A program made the position numbers and the translations under genes. A DNA stretch of 64,000 bases from positions 7,759,821 to 7,823,820 of the forward strand of contig NC_134710.1 of the NCBI RefSeq assembly GCF_043290135.1, given 5' to 3'. Positions 21,539-32,560 of the stretch are shown one piece after another (within the stretch, counting starts at the first letter, position 1; each line of letters begins with the position of its first letter). The DNA comes from Rhipicephalus microplus (Eukaryota; Arthropoda; Arachnida; Ixodida; Ixodidae). The notes beneath the pieces were generated by a model. It was not told the DNA's origin, did not search any database, and worked only from the letters and a program-made list of their open reading frames with translations.

Positions 21539-24500
21539 AACCGCCACGAGCACGTGCTGCTCTCTCGGAGCACCGGGTCCGTGTGGCCCGCGAAAATTAA
21601 ATGGCAATACACTTCTGCGTTTGGCTTCACCCACATCGAGTGCGTGCCACTCTCTCTGAATACTGCATCTGTGTCGCTCGCGGAAAATAAACGGCGACAC
21701 ACTTCAACTAGCTTCACCTGCATCGAGCGCATGCTGTTCTCTGTGAGCTCCGGGTCCATGTGGCACGTGAAACATAAACAATTACTTCGGGATAACGAAC
21801 TCTTGCAACTCACTTCGCCTGCTACGAGCGCGTGGCGCTCTCTCTGAGCACCGGGTCTATGTGGCCCGTGAATATAAACGGCCACACACTCCTGCAACTG
21901 GTTCACCGGCCGTGGGCGCGTGCTGCTCTCCCTGAGCACCGGGCCCGTGTGGCCTGTGGTAGGTAAATGGCAATACGCTTCTGCAACTGGGTTCACCAGC
22001 ATCGAACGCGTGCTGTTCTCTCTGAGAACCGGGTCCGCGTGGCTCGCGGGACGTAAACAAAGATGCCCTTCTGCAACTGTCTTCACCCGCATCGAGCGCA
22101 TGCCGCTCTCTCTGAGCACCAGGTCCGTGTGGCCCGCGGAACGTAAATGGCGGTACAATTCTGCAAATAGCTTCACCCACCGCGAGCACGTGCTGCTCTC
22201 TCCGAGCACCAGCTACATTTGGCCCGCAGAACGTATACGGCGATACCCTTCTGACTCTGGCTTCACCCGCCACGAGTGCATGCTGCTCTCTCTGAGCACC
22301 GGGTCTGTGTTGCCTGCGCATTTGAAACGGCGATACGCTCTTGCCACTGGCTTCACCCACCACAAGCGCGGGCTGCTCTGTCTGAGCACTGGGTCCGTAT
22401 GGCCCGTGGAACGTAAAAGGTGACACGCTTCTGCAAGTGGCTTCACCCGCCGCGAGCATGGGGGCCTCTCTCTGAGCACCGGGTACATGTGGCACGCGAA
22501 ACCTAAAGCAGCACTTCGTGACATGAAACTCTTGAAACTCGCTTCACCTGCCACGAGTTCGTGCTGTTCTCACTGAGCTATGGGTCCGTTTGGCCCGCGG
22601 AACGTAAACGGTGAAACGCTAATGCAACTGGCTTCACCCACATTGAGCACGTGCCGCTCTCTCGTAAGCATCGGGTCCGCGTGGCCCGCGGAACGTAAAC
22701 GGCGATACACTTCTGCAAATGGCTTCACCTGCCGTGAGCACGTGCTGCTCTCTCCGAGCACCAGCTGCGCTTGGCCCGCTGAACGTATACGGCGATACCC
22801 TTCTCACTCTGGCTTCACCCGCCGCAAGTGCATGCTGCTCTCTCTAAGCACCGGGTCCGTGTTGCCTGTGGAATGTAAACGGCAATACGCTTCTGCAATT
22901 GGCTTCACCCGCATAGAACGCGTGCTGCTCTCTCTGAGCACCGGGTCCGTGTCACCCGCGGAACGTAAACGGCAACACGCTTCCGCAACTGGCTTCACCT
23001 GCCGCGAGGGCGTGCTGATTTCTCGGAGAACCAGGTCCGTGTGACCCGTGGAACGTAAACGGCGATACGCTCCTCCAACTTGCTCACCCGCCGCGAGCGC
23101 GTGCTGCTCCTTGTGAGCTCTGGGTCCGTTGGCACGTAAAACATCAACAAGTACTTCGTGAGGAGAAACTCTTGAAACTCGCTTCATCCGCTGCGAGTGC
23201 GTGGCGCTCTCTCTGAGCACCGGTTCTGTGTGGACCACAGATTGTAAACGGGGATACGCTCTTGCCACTGGCTTCACCCACCGCAAGTGCGGGCTGCTCT
23301 GTCTGAACACCAGGTTCGTGTGGCCCACCGAACGTAAAAGGCGACACGCTTCTGCAATTGGCTTCACCTACATTGAGCGCGTGCCACTCTCTCTGAGCAC
23401 TGGGTCTGCGTGGCCCACGGAATGTAAACGGCAATACGCTCCTTCAGCTAGCTTCACCCGCATCGAGCGCGTGCTACTATCTGTGAGCTCTGGGTCCATG
23501 TGGCACGTGAAACTTAACCAAGAACTTCGTGACGAGAAACTGTTGCAGCTCGTTTCACCTGCTGCACAAGTGTGGCACTCTCTCTCTGCACCAATTCCAT
23601 GGGTCTCGCGAAATATAAACGGCGATACGCTCCAACTGGCTTCACCTGCTGTGGGCGCGTGCTGCTCTCCGTGAGCACCGGGTCCATGTGAACCATGGTA
23701 CGTAAACGGCAGTACGCTTCTGCAACTGAGTTCACCCGCATCCAACGCGTGCTGCTCTCTCTGAGCACTGCGACAGTGTGGCCTACAGAACGAAAATCGC
23801 AAGTACTTTGAGGCGAGAAACTCTTGCAACTGCCTGCAACAACACGAGCACGTGCTGATTTCTTTGATCACTGGGTCCGTTTGGCACGCGGAATGTAAAC
23901 CAGTACTCGCCGTGAGCGCGTGCTGCTCTCTCTGCACATGCTCCCGTGCAGCTATCTCTACACGTGCATGTGGAGCGCTCGTTTCTTTCGTGTCCTTCTT
24001 GTCTCGGTGTCGTCGTTTTGTTCTCGCACTATAAGTATCGTCATGCCATACCAACTAGCCGAAGCTGCCACACTTCTCTCTGAGCACCGTGTCTGTGTGG
24101 CCCGCAGAACGTAAACGGGGATACGCTTCTGACACTGGTTTCACCCGCCGTGAGGACGTGCTGCTCTCACTCAGCACCGGATCCATGTCACCCGTGGAAA
24201 ACGGCAATACTCTGCAGCAACTGGTTTCACCCGCATCGAGCGCGTACCGGTCTCTGAGCACCGGGTCCGTGTGGCCCCCGGAACATAAATGGCAATACGC
24301 TTCTGCAACTGGCTACACACGCCGCGAGCACTTGCTGCTCTCCTGGAGCACCGGGTCCGTGTGGCACGCGGAACGTTAATGGGGATACGCTACTGCAACT
24401 CGCTTCACCTGCCGCGATCGCGTGCTGCTCTCTGTGAGCTCTAGGTCCATGTGGCACGTGAAACTATAACAAGTACTTCGTGACGGGAAACTCTTGTGTT

Positions 24501-25484
24501 TCGCTTCACCTGCCGGGAGCGCGTGGCGCTCTCTTTAGCACCGGGTCCATGTGGCCCACGGAATGTAAACAGCGATACGCTCCTGCAACTGGCTTCACCT
24601 GCCACGGACGCGTGCTGCTCTCCCTGAGCACCGGGTCTCTGTGGCCCGTAGTACGTAATTGGCAATGCTCTTCTGCAACAGGGTTCACCCGCTTTGAACG
24701 CGTGCTTTTTTTCTGAGCACCGGGTCCGTGTGGCCCACAGAACGTATCGACGATGCCCTTCTGCAACTGCCTTCGCCCGCATCAAGCGCTTGCTGCTCTC
24801 ACGGAGCACCGGGTCCTCGTGGCCTTTGAACGTAAACGGCGATACGCTTCTGCAGCTGTCTTCACCCGCATCGAGCGCGTTCCGATCTCCCTGAGTTCCG
24901 TGTACGTGTTGTCTGCGCAACGTAAATGGCGATACACTTTTGAAACTGGCTTCACCCTCCGCGAGCGCGTTATCCTCCTTCTGTGCACCAGGTGCATGTG
25001 GCCCGCATGTAAACGGTGATACTCTTCTGACACTTGCTTTACCCGCCGTGAGCGCGTGCTGCTCTCTCTGAACACCGGGTCCGTTTGGCCCACGGAACGT
25101 GAACGGCTATACAATTCTGCAGCTGGCTTCACCCGCATCAAGCGCGTGCTGTTCTTTCTGAGCACCGGGCCCGTGTGGCCCGCAGAGCGTAAACAGGAAT
25201 ACACTCTCGCCACTGTCTTCACCTACCGCAAGCGCATGCTGCTCTCTCTGAGCACCAGGTCCGTGTGGCCCGCGAACCTAAACAAGTACTTCGCGACGAG
25301 AAACTCTTAAAACTCACTTCACCTGCCACAAGTGCGTGCTGTTCTCTCTGAGTACTGGGTCCGTGTGGCCCGCGGAACGTAAACCGTGATATGCTAATGC
25401 AACTGGCTTCACCCGCCGCGAGGGGTTGCTGCTCTATCTGAGCACTGGGTCCGTGTGTCACGCGAAACTTTAACAAGTAGTTCG
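21539..25484 (+). repeat. 90-bp satellite array, right block
   Basis: About 43 monomers of the same satellite continue in the same orientation after the LINE. The AAGTACTTC variant recurs near 21780, 22511, 23152, 23517, 24472, 25287 and 25472. The composite variant starting CACTGCGACAGTGTGGCC occurs at 23766. In this and both left-block copies the composite is followed by a GGGGATACGCTTCTGAYACT monomer. This shows the two blocks are one former array. It ends at a Harbinger fragment. Confidence 0.93.
23937..24062. mobile_element. Non-satellite insertion in the right satellite block
   Basis: About 125 bp between the composite variant and the next monomer have no match to the 90-bp unit. The block contains GTGTCGTCGTTTTGTTCTCG and ATCGTCATGCCATACCAACT, strings I recall from dispersed tick repeats. 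The element type is not identified. Confidence 0.5.
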
Positions 25485-25485
25485 A

Positions 25486-25655
25486 GACCTCTTGGTGAAG
25501 CGATAACGCGTGAAAAATTCACTGTCTGTGAAGTTCTCCACGGGGTTCAACCGGTCTCTCAACTGTTGGCCTGGTATAATTATACAGTCCTCTACGTCAC
25601 CAAACAGCTCCTCGATGCAGAGAACATAATCGAGAAACGACGCGTAGTCCACCAT
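25486..25655 (-). pseudogene. HARBI1-like N-terminal coding fragment
   Basis: From the ATG complementary to 25653-25655 the reading is MVDYASFLDYVLCIEELFGD, then DRLNPVENFTDSEFFTRYRF. The RLNP-x(4)-[TS]-[DE]-x-EF-x-x-RYRF pattern is that of the N-terminus of HARBI1-type nucleases. These are DDE enzymes of PIF/Harbinger transposons, also domesticated in animals. Only about 57 residues remain before satellite sequence starts. The catalytic part is absent. Confidence 0.55.
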
Positions 25656-25840
25656 GATACTTGATTCGAGAGACGATTCAATGTATCTTGATCACTTCCT
25701 TGACAATCTCGAGGAAACGCTCGAGATTTTCTCAAATGAAAGAAGCATTTCAAGAGGAGGGTGGTTTGTGAATGCGAAAACGCTACTCGAGTTGCGATTC
25801 GAGTGAAGGGTCAAGCCGATGAGCATTTATGAATACGGGC
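25486..25840 (-). mobile_element. PIF/Harbinger-like transposon end fragment
   Basis: This block lies between the satellite edge and a short ORF. The minus strand starts near 25840 with GTATTCATAAATGCTC and carries TTCACTCGAATCGCAACTCG, which looks like a transposon terminal region with short palindromic boxes. A HARBI1-like coding start follows at 25655-25486. The rest of the element is missing where the satellite begins. Confidence 0.5.
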
Positions 25841-25850
25841 CTTCGACCCC

Positions 25851-26039
25851 ATGACTGAAGGAAATATCATGATGAGAGCTTTATTAGCGATTTTTGTGAC
25901 CTTGTTGACTGGCTTCTATGTTGAGGCGTGCACGTTGTCGTTGAGGTGTGCACGTCGTCAAAATTTTTCAGCCCTTGAAATGAACTGCTCGGATGTGGTT
26001 GACAAGGCGCTTCTTGCAACATTCAAGAAAGAGACGTAG
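25851..26039 (+). CDS. Short ORF with signal-peptide-like start (hypothetical)
   Basis: From the second ATG at 25869 the peptide begins MMRALLAIFVTLLTGFYVEA, a short basic start, a hydrophobic core and a small-residue end that look like a secretion signal. The remaining 36 or so residues hold three cysteines, Asn-Phe-Ser and Asn-Cys-Ser sequons, and a charged end. It could be exon 1 of a tick secreted cysteine-rich peptide. The spacing faintly recalls microplusin/hebraein-like peptides, but I cannot confirm it. A dispersed repeat begins a few bases after the stop, and no second exon is recognised. It may equally be chance. Confidence 0.3.
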   Translation: MTEGNIMMRALLAIFVTLLTGFYVEACTLSLRCARRQNFSALEMNCSDVVDKALLATFKKET

Positions 26040-26046
26040 ATGGTCA

Positions 26047-26135
26047 AGAGCGTAGCCAGAAATTTTTTTCGGGAGGGGGGGGGGAGGTTCACACTGACCT
26101 GACTGGAATGGGGGGAACAGGCGTCATATCTTCTT
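26047..26135 (+). repeat. Dispersed repeat with GCGTAGCCAGAAA and poly-G
   Basis: GCGTAGCCAGAAATTTTTTT followed by a G-rich run and GTTCACACTG is a repeat form I recognise as common in tick genomes. A related copy in the opposite orientation lies at 43738-43856, ending AGCGTAGCC on the minus strand. Confidence 0.55.
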
Positions 26136-28489
26136 TGGGACGTAACTATCGGCGGTAGCAAACTGGCTTATAACGTGGACAGAAAAGGGATGATACATGC
26201 GCTTGTCCCGTCTTATTTCTACCCGCCATGTATTTTTTCGCGCTGTTAAACCTTAAGTATCGGCGGTAGAGTGAGGAGATTGTGTACGTGTATATCAGTC
26301 ATGAGACTACTCCCCCTCTCCCCATGCGTATGCTTGTGAAGACAGTAAATGTAAAGTGATCGCAGTAAAATACAATAAACAACAGGTACAGTGACCGTTT
26401 TGAGCAACCGGTTCTCCTCCCTCTGTTGAATGGACTAGTCTTTGGAAATGCATCATTACGATGACGCGCCAGATCGGGGAGACATCGTTTATCATATACT
26501 CCTGTCACACGGTCACCACTAAACTCTGTTAAATTCCGTCAACCTAAATCTTCTTGAGGGAGTTCGACGGAAATGGAGATGTGGGAGTGTCACACGGCAA
26601 TGACAAGGTTATAATAATTGCCGCGAGAGGGCTCAGCCAACTCTTTCATTTTCGAAAAAGTATCATTATACCATCTAGAGTTTCTATATTTACGCATTTT
26701 TGTTATGTCGTTTTAACAAAACTACAATATTTAGTAGATCTGAAGCGAACAAAACATTAAATTTATATCAAATGAAAACTTATACGTTATATGTAAAGAT
26801 GTTGGTAGTGACAATGCCCACCTTGTGCACAACGTTATGTTTGTTTACAATTGCGCCGTGATCGACGACTAGTTGTTATTTAGAAAGTTTTAGCTGGGAG
26901 GTTTACGAGCGAGCGATCGAGCAGAGAGGGCAGCGGAGCCCGACGTTATAAGACACGGGCTACATGTAACGTGTACGGAAGTTCTTGTGTTTTCTTTCAT
27001 GGGGAGCGCACTCCAAGTTTACCTTGATTAGGTCGGGTCCCATAACCATTCCTGCAGCCGACGTCGAAACAGCTGACGATGACGCAGTGCAGCCAGTCAT
27101 TTCTCTCACGGGCAAACGAAAACACGGCTACGACGACAACAACCACACGCACGGACGAAATATTTTTTTAATAGCGGTGCCCAGCCGAACTCGCGAGGCA
27201 CGGTCTGGAGGGCATTGGTGTGGAGAGTAGCTGCACTCCGGCGAGCGTGTATGTATGTAACAAAGACGTTATGAATGAGTACTGCTACAATATAACGTTT
27301 AATACTACCAAAACGTATTATTGTACTCACTGTGGCAATTTGGTACTCAAAATGTTTTCTTACCTGCAGATACTGGGAACGAGAGTACCTCGTTCCGCTG
27401 CAAAGGGAGGTCGTCGAACGACGTTTGCGAAATGCTCCGTTTACCTTCGTTTGCATAAATTGGCCATGTGACACAGACTCCATCTCCCTTGTCGTAAGGA
27501 CGAGGGAGTTAAACGGTGTTCGCGGGTGCCCTTGTGAATGAGGTATTACCTCTGTTAAGCATAAATGACGTAGTCCTCGTTGTGGTGAAGAGAGCTTCAC
27601 AAGTCAAGCACGGATCCGCTTACAACGAGGAATATGAGAAGTAAACGCAGCATGCTTTATTGCAATAGCGAATAATAATTGGACAGTCAGGGCCAAACCC
27701 CCTTAACCACGAAGATGCTCGCGACAGTGACAAGTGACGCGACATAGATTACCTTCGCGTGAACAGTCGATTGGGCAGTCAAACTTCATCTACGCGACGG
27801 TGAGCGAACAACACTACTGCTGGTATGCGGCCGTCTACTAGTACCAAAAATTCCATGTAGTAGGCAATATGCAATGTAAAAATTGAATGTTTTGTTGTAT
27901 AATAGAACGGTAGGGTTTTCTCATTGCCTTGCAGCACTTCTTTTTTATAACGTGCGCAAATATTACGTTGTTTCTTTGTTATGCACGGGGGACTCGGGTG
28001 GAGAGGAGCATAAGAAGAGGTAATGGGTTTGCGGCACATAGAGAGAACCGGCGGTACATCAGTCATGTACATCCTGTTCCGGTCCTCTTAGCACAGCACT
28101 TCCGGGCGATGGGCGATCGTTTCTAAATCTGGAGACCCGAGTGATGGCACGAAATCTACCTCGCGACACTTACCGCGAAGTCCCTGTTTTGTCGCTCATA
28201 GCAGCGCTCGTCCCTGTCACGTGCAATTTCACTTTTATGGGGTTTTGCCTTTAAGCCTGGTTTTTCGCTATCGCCGCTGCTCTCCCTCACCGCATAAATA
28301 TAGGTATCTAAACACTAGACAAAGAAAAAAAGCGACCTGCACTCAGCAGCCAGCTCGTCGCGATGCACCAACACGCGCTTATCTCCCACGCGTATTTTGC
28401 CCCACGAAAAAAAAGGGGGGGGAATAAATGCTTGTGCGTGGGCGCTTATCGTTGGGTGGGGAAAATCTTGTGCCTTCAGCTTTTACCGG
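26136..28489. other. Long stretch without recognised genes
   Basis: ORFs up to about 160 codons occur (27106-27600, minus), but none shows motifs or codon pattern that I recognise. Confidence 0.4.
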
Positions 28490-28551
28490 AACGAGGCCAG
28501 TGCAGTGAGCGAAGTGACAAAGGTCACTGTACTCGCTGCACTGGCCTCGTT
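28490..28551. repeat. 29-bp inverted repeat with 4-nt loop
   Basis: Arm 28490-28518 pairs with 28523-28551 with 4 mismatches. AACGAGGCCAGTGCAG at the outer end pairs perfectly. Weaker complementarity continues outward (CTTTT/AAAAG, GGAAAA/TTTTCC). It could fold as a hairpin RNA of pre-miRNA size or be a small MITE core. Confidence 0.8.
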
Positions 28552-28925
28552 TACGAAAAGAGCGCATTTTCCACACACAGCGGGGTATAACAACTGGGAC
28601 ACTTGTTAGCTTGCACCCATTTGTACTTGTGATTACGTTTTCTGCTTCGTTTTTGTTTAAACAGCGTGTTACGTGTTGAGCGGTAAACGATGTTGGTTCG
28701 GTATCGTCCTGCGTGTGATGTTTTTGTACGTCATTTGTATGTGAGCAGCACACTGCACTTTTCAATAGGCTTGCTGTTCTCAGTGTTACGTTCGAAATTG
28801 TTGTTATCACACTAATTCTTGTGAAACTGTGACTTTTTGTGTGTCTATTCAACATAATTTCGGTTTTGCTTACTTCGCTGAGGAAATAATTTCTTACTGT
28901 CGATGTTTGTGGCTACATGCTATGG
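28552..28925. other. Spacer before gypsy D
   Basis: Nothing is recognised beyond the outer, weak flank of the hairpin. Confidence 0.4.
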
Positions 28926-29089
28926 TGTAGTGGAGCATACGCAACAACGCGTAAAAGCCTTCGAAAAAGAATGAAAAGCCCCGCGCTCTGATTGCACGAC
29001 AACGTGTGCTGCCTTTACCAGACTTGCCGTATGGCCGTTTTCTGTTGCAACCTCCTTGCGACTTTCCTGGTTCAATAAACATCATCACA
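28926..29089 (+). repeat. 5' LTR of gypsy D
   Basis: It begins TGTAGTGGAGCAT and ends ACATCATCACA, with TG...CA ends and an AATAAA signal near 29073. It is short for a gypsy LTR. TTTGGTAAAGGCTGCTGAGA follows at the expected primer-site position, but I do not recognise the tRNA. Confidence 0.92.
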
Positions 29090-29148
29090 TTTGGTAAAGG
29101 CTGCTGAGATCCCCTAGCAGACCTGAAGCTCCGCTCTCGCAAGTTGGC

Positions 29149-30500
29149 GGAGAGACCACCACACAGCATGACTGAAGCAGTTTTCAACCAGCCCATACCA
29201 GCACAGCCAACACCATCGGCTGCCCCGTCTACCTGCCTTGGCGCTACCCGTCTACGGTACCCACCAATCTTCAGAAGCAGTGGTGAGCAAGACGTCAAAA
29301 ACAGGCTCTTCTTGTACGACAGCGTAAGTGCCAGCAACAAGTGGGACGATGACACTACTCGCCTATGTTATCTTTTACTTGGCTGACGTCCTAAACTTTG
29401 GTTTACCAACCACGAAACCGCCATCACCAAATGGCTCACCTTGAAGACCCTCGTGACCGAAGCGTTCGGCTCACTAAAGATCCGCAAGCTCTGCGCTCAC
29501 CAGCATTTACGCCACTGAGCTTAGAGGCCTGGCAAGACGTTTACCAGCTATATTAAGGATGTGCTCGACCTCTGCAGGCGTGTTAATCCATCTATGCCTG
29601 AACAAGAGAAAATTCGACAGATTCTCAAGGGCATCGAGATTGGCGCTTTGCAGATGCTGCTGGCGAAAAGCGCCACCACAGTGGCAGTCCTTGTAAGCCT
29701 GTGCCAGAGCTTTGATGAATTGCGATGTCAGCGTTCAATCGCCCTACAGAGTGTCCCACCACCAGATTCGATCTCGGCCGTCGCACTCACACATGACAAC
29801 GTTCACCAAGAAACTCTGTCCAACCAGATCAAAGACTTCATCATGGAGGAAGTCGCCTGACAGCTCTCCCTGCTGCCGCATAGCGAGGCGCCGACCGCAA
29901 GCCTGCCTTCGGCACTGCAGCAGGCCACACGCACCGAAATTCGCAATGTACTACCTACATTTCCGGCTTCTTACCCATGCACTTCGGTGCCATCTGATCT
30001 CTCAACTGCCGGCTACGCACCAATTGCGCCGCCTTCACCTCTCAGCTAGGCAGCTGTGGTCGCGCGGCCCCCACCGCATCTAGTCGCCATATCGGCTCCA
30101 CCTCCTCCGGCCTCGCCTCCAGTTTACAGGCCACCACCTCGCTTTTTCCATCCATCTAATGATTGGCGCACCCGAGACAATCGTCATATCTGCTTCGCGT
30201 GTGGAATCGCTGGCCACGTTGCACGCTTCTGCTGCCGCCGTACCACACCTGCGCACGCATAATTCGGAACTTCCACCTACGCGCCACAGCAGGCCACCAC
30301 GTCTGCATATGAACAGAGGCACTCCGACTCGGATCGCCGCCCATAAACTGCTCATTCCCCGTCTCCTCGTCACCGATCGTCATCGCCTATGCGTCGTCGA
30401 CCACCTCCAAAGGAGAAAAACTAATAAGTGCAGTTCAGAAGGCAAGAGCTGCAACTTCTGCACCATTCTCATGGCCTCCATTTTCGCCGCAAAATGTTAT
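29149..30500 (+). pseudogene. Gypsy D gag
   Basis: The ATG at 29149 opens MTEAVFNQPIPAQPTP. The capsid motif RLRYPPIFRSSGEQDVKNRL is followed by LYDSVSASNKWDDDTTRLCY, and further on VLDLCRRVNPSMPEQEKIRQ (near 29560) gives a typical retrotransposon gag helix. A Pro-rich stretch follows (30060-30150), then the CCHC knuckle CFACGIAGHVARFCCR at about 30189-30236. Stops occur near 29383, 29518, 29858, 30048 and 30260. The protein would form the particle and bind RNA. Confidence 0.85.
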
Positions 30501-31200
30501 TGGGGTTGATGTTGAGGGAGTCGCCACACTAGCGCTAATTGATACCGGGGCTGCCGTTTCTGTGATGAATGCAAACTTTTGACAGAGACTGAAGAAAGTG
30601 ACCACATCTCTCTGCGGCATGGCGTTGTCCATGGCTAGCGCGCAATGCATTCATACCTTGGCTGTGTGCATGGCGCGCGTCGTCATCCAAGACGTTTTGT
30701 ACGTCGTCCAATGTTTTGTTCTACCATCTTGCTCTCATGACCTCATCCTGGGTTGGGATTTCTTATAATGTCATGAAGGTATCATCAATTGCTCACGTGT
30801 GGAAGTTTCCCTTGTGCCAACATGTGAATTTCCATCGTCCGACCGTTCTCCTTTGCTCTGCAAACTCATAGCTGACGACGACATCACCTTGCCTCGCGAA
30901 GCTTCAGTCCCTATTAGCCTTTCATGTGTGGCGCAACCTGACGCCACGGTGGTGTTTGCGCCATCTCCGGTTTTTACTGAACGCAAGGGCATCGTTCTCC
31001 CATTTGCTGTTCTTACAATTGCGTCTGATTTAACCGTAGTGCTGGTTATCAACCACTGCAACTACCCCATTGGCTTACTTCGGGGTGGAACCTTAGGACA
31101 TGTACAACCTGTCAACCATATCGATGATATTATTCTTCCCAACGAAACCCCATGTCACACTGCCGCAATCACTCATGCATCTGAGTCATCAAGTTCGTCA
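30500..31200 (+). pseudogene. Gypsy D aspartic protease and linker
   Basis: LALIDTGAAVSVMN (near 30530) is the retropepsin active site. SHDLILGWDFL near 30740 is the conserved C-terminal ILG(W)DF part. A long protease-RT linker follows, open from 30799 to 31306. Single stops near 30580 and 30766 interrupt the protease. Confidence 0.85.
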
Positions 31201-32560
31201 GCCTTCGACAATGCTATTGATACAGACTGTCCCCCCTCGCATCGCCGCCAACTTGTTGTTCTTTTTACCAAGTTTCGCTCTTCTTTTGACTTTCAAGAAG
31301 CTGCTTAGGGCCGCATCACGACTATCACTCATACTATTGACACCGGCTCACACTCACCTCTGCGACAGCGTCCTTACCGCGTTTTCGCCGAAGAGCGCCA
31401 CGTCATTACGGAGCAAGTCGATGGCATGCTTAAACGAGGAGTCATACAGGCTTCTCAAAGCGCTCGGTCATCACCTGTGGTTCTGGTAAAGAAAAACGAT
31501 GGCACGTTTCAATTTTGCGCAGACTATCGGCGCTTAAACAAGACTACAAAGAAATATGTCTACCCGCTACCACAAATAGACGATGTTCTTGACTGTTTAA
31601 AAGGCGCCGAGTACTTTACATCCTTGGATCTGCGTTCTGGGTATTGGCAGGTACCAATGGCTGAATGTGATCGCCACAAAACAGCCTTCGTAACGCCGGA
31701 TGGGCCATATGAGTTCAAAGGCATGCAATTCGGGCTCTGCAATGCACCTGAAACATTTTAGCGCTTGATCGATACCATCTTGCGTGCCCACAAGTGGAAG
31801 ACTTGCTTCTGTTACCTGGACGACATCGTAGTCTTTTCAGCTGATTGCCCGACACATCTTGGTCGTCTTCACAAAATTCTGACGCGTCTAACTTCTGCAG
31901 GCCTACAGCTTAACACCAAGAACTGCCACTTCGCAGCACAAAAACTAACCATCTTGGGACATGTCATCACAAGAGACGGTGTTTTTCCGGATCCCGATAA
32001 GCTTCCAGGTCTCACTGGCTTCCCAATGCCCACATCACTGAAAGCCCTAAGAAGTTTCGTTGGTCTCTGCTCCTACTTTCGTCGCTTCGTGCGCAACTTC
32101 GAGTGCATCATCGCACCACTGACGAGTCTGCTTTCCAACAGCAAAGGTATGTCTGCATGGTCACCTGCATGTGACGACGCATTTCGCCAGCTGTGCCGCC
32201 TGCTGACCTCACCACCTAATTTTCGTCACTACGACCCCACTGCTGCCACAGAAATTCACACCGATGCAAGTGGCGTCAGTCTTGGTGCAGTTTTGGCACA
32301 ACGGAAAGGCGCCCAAGCGGAATACATAGTCGCTTATGCAGGTCGCACTCTCAAGAAGGCTGAATTCAATTACTCCGTGACAGAGAAGGAATGTTTGCCA
32401 ATAGTATGGGCGTTAACGAAGTTTCACCCGTACCTTTACGGCCGTCCTTTCGACGTGAACACAGACCACTACGCTCTATGTTGGCTGTCCACCTTCAAAG
32501 ACCCGTCCGGACGCCTGAGGCGTTGGGCACATAGATTGTAGGAATAGGGCATCCATGTCG
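31200..32560 (+). pseudogene. Gypsy D reverse transcriptase and RNase H
   Basis: The RT runs from THTIDTGSHSPLRQRPYR through SSPVVLVKKNDGTFQFCADY, FTSLDLRSGYWQVPM and FGLCNAPETF, then a stop at 31759, then [10 protein letters not shown] with an intact catalytic box at 31813-31824, then [16 protein letters not shown]. RNase H follows with [15 protein letters not shown] (D intact), [20 protein letters not shown] and [20 protein letters not shown] stop lies near 32539. Catalytic motifs are largely intact, so decay here is by stops more than by loss of active sites. Confidence 0.9.

Noticed and set aside
11888..25310. Dozens of ORFs across the satellite as a repeat-protein family
   Set aside because: Both strands and several frames are open because the unit is 90 bp; stops fall at random and no frame looks conserved over the others.
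12880..25310. CENP-B box in the AAGTACTTC variant monomers
   Set aside because: The TTCG word is present but the required A and CGGG positions are not.
11861..25484. CRISPR-like array
   Set aside because: There are no unique spacers; the whole 90-bp unit repeats, and the DNA is eukaryotic.
25654..25806. 50-codon plus-strand ORF with a good Kozak context
   Set aside because: It is antisense to the Harbinger terminal and coding sequence, which explains the open frame.
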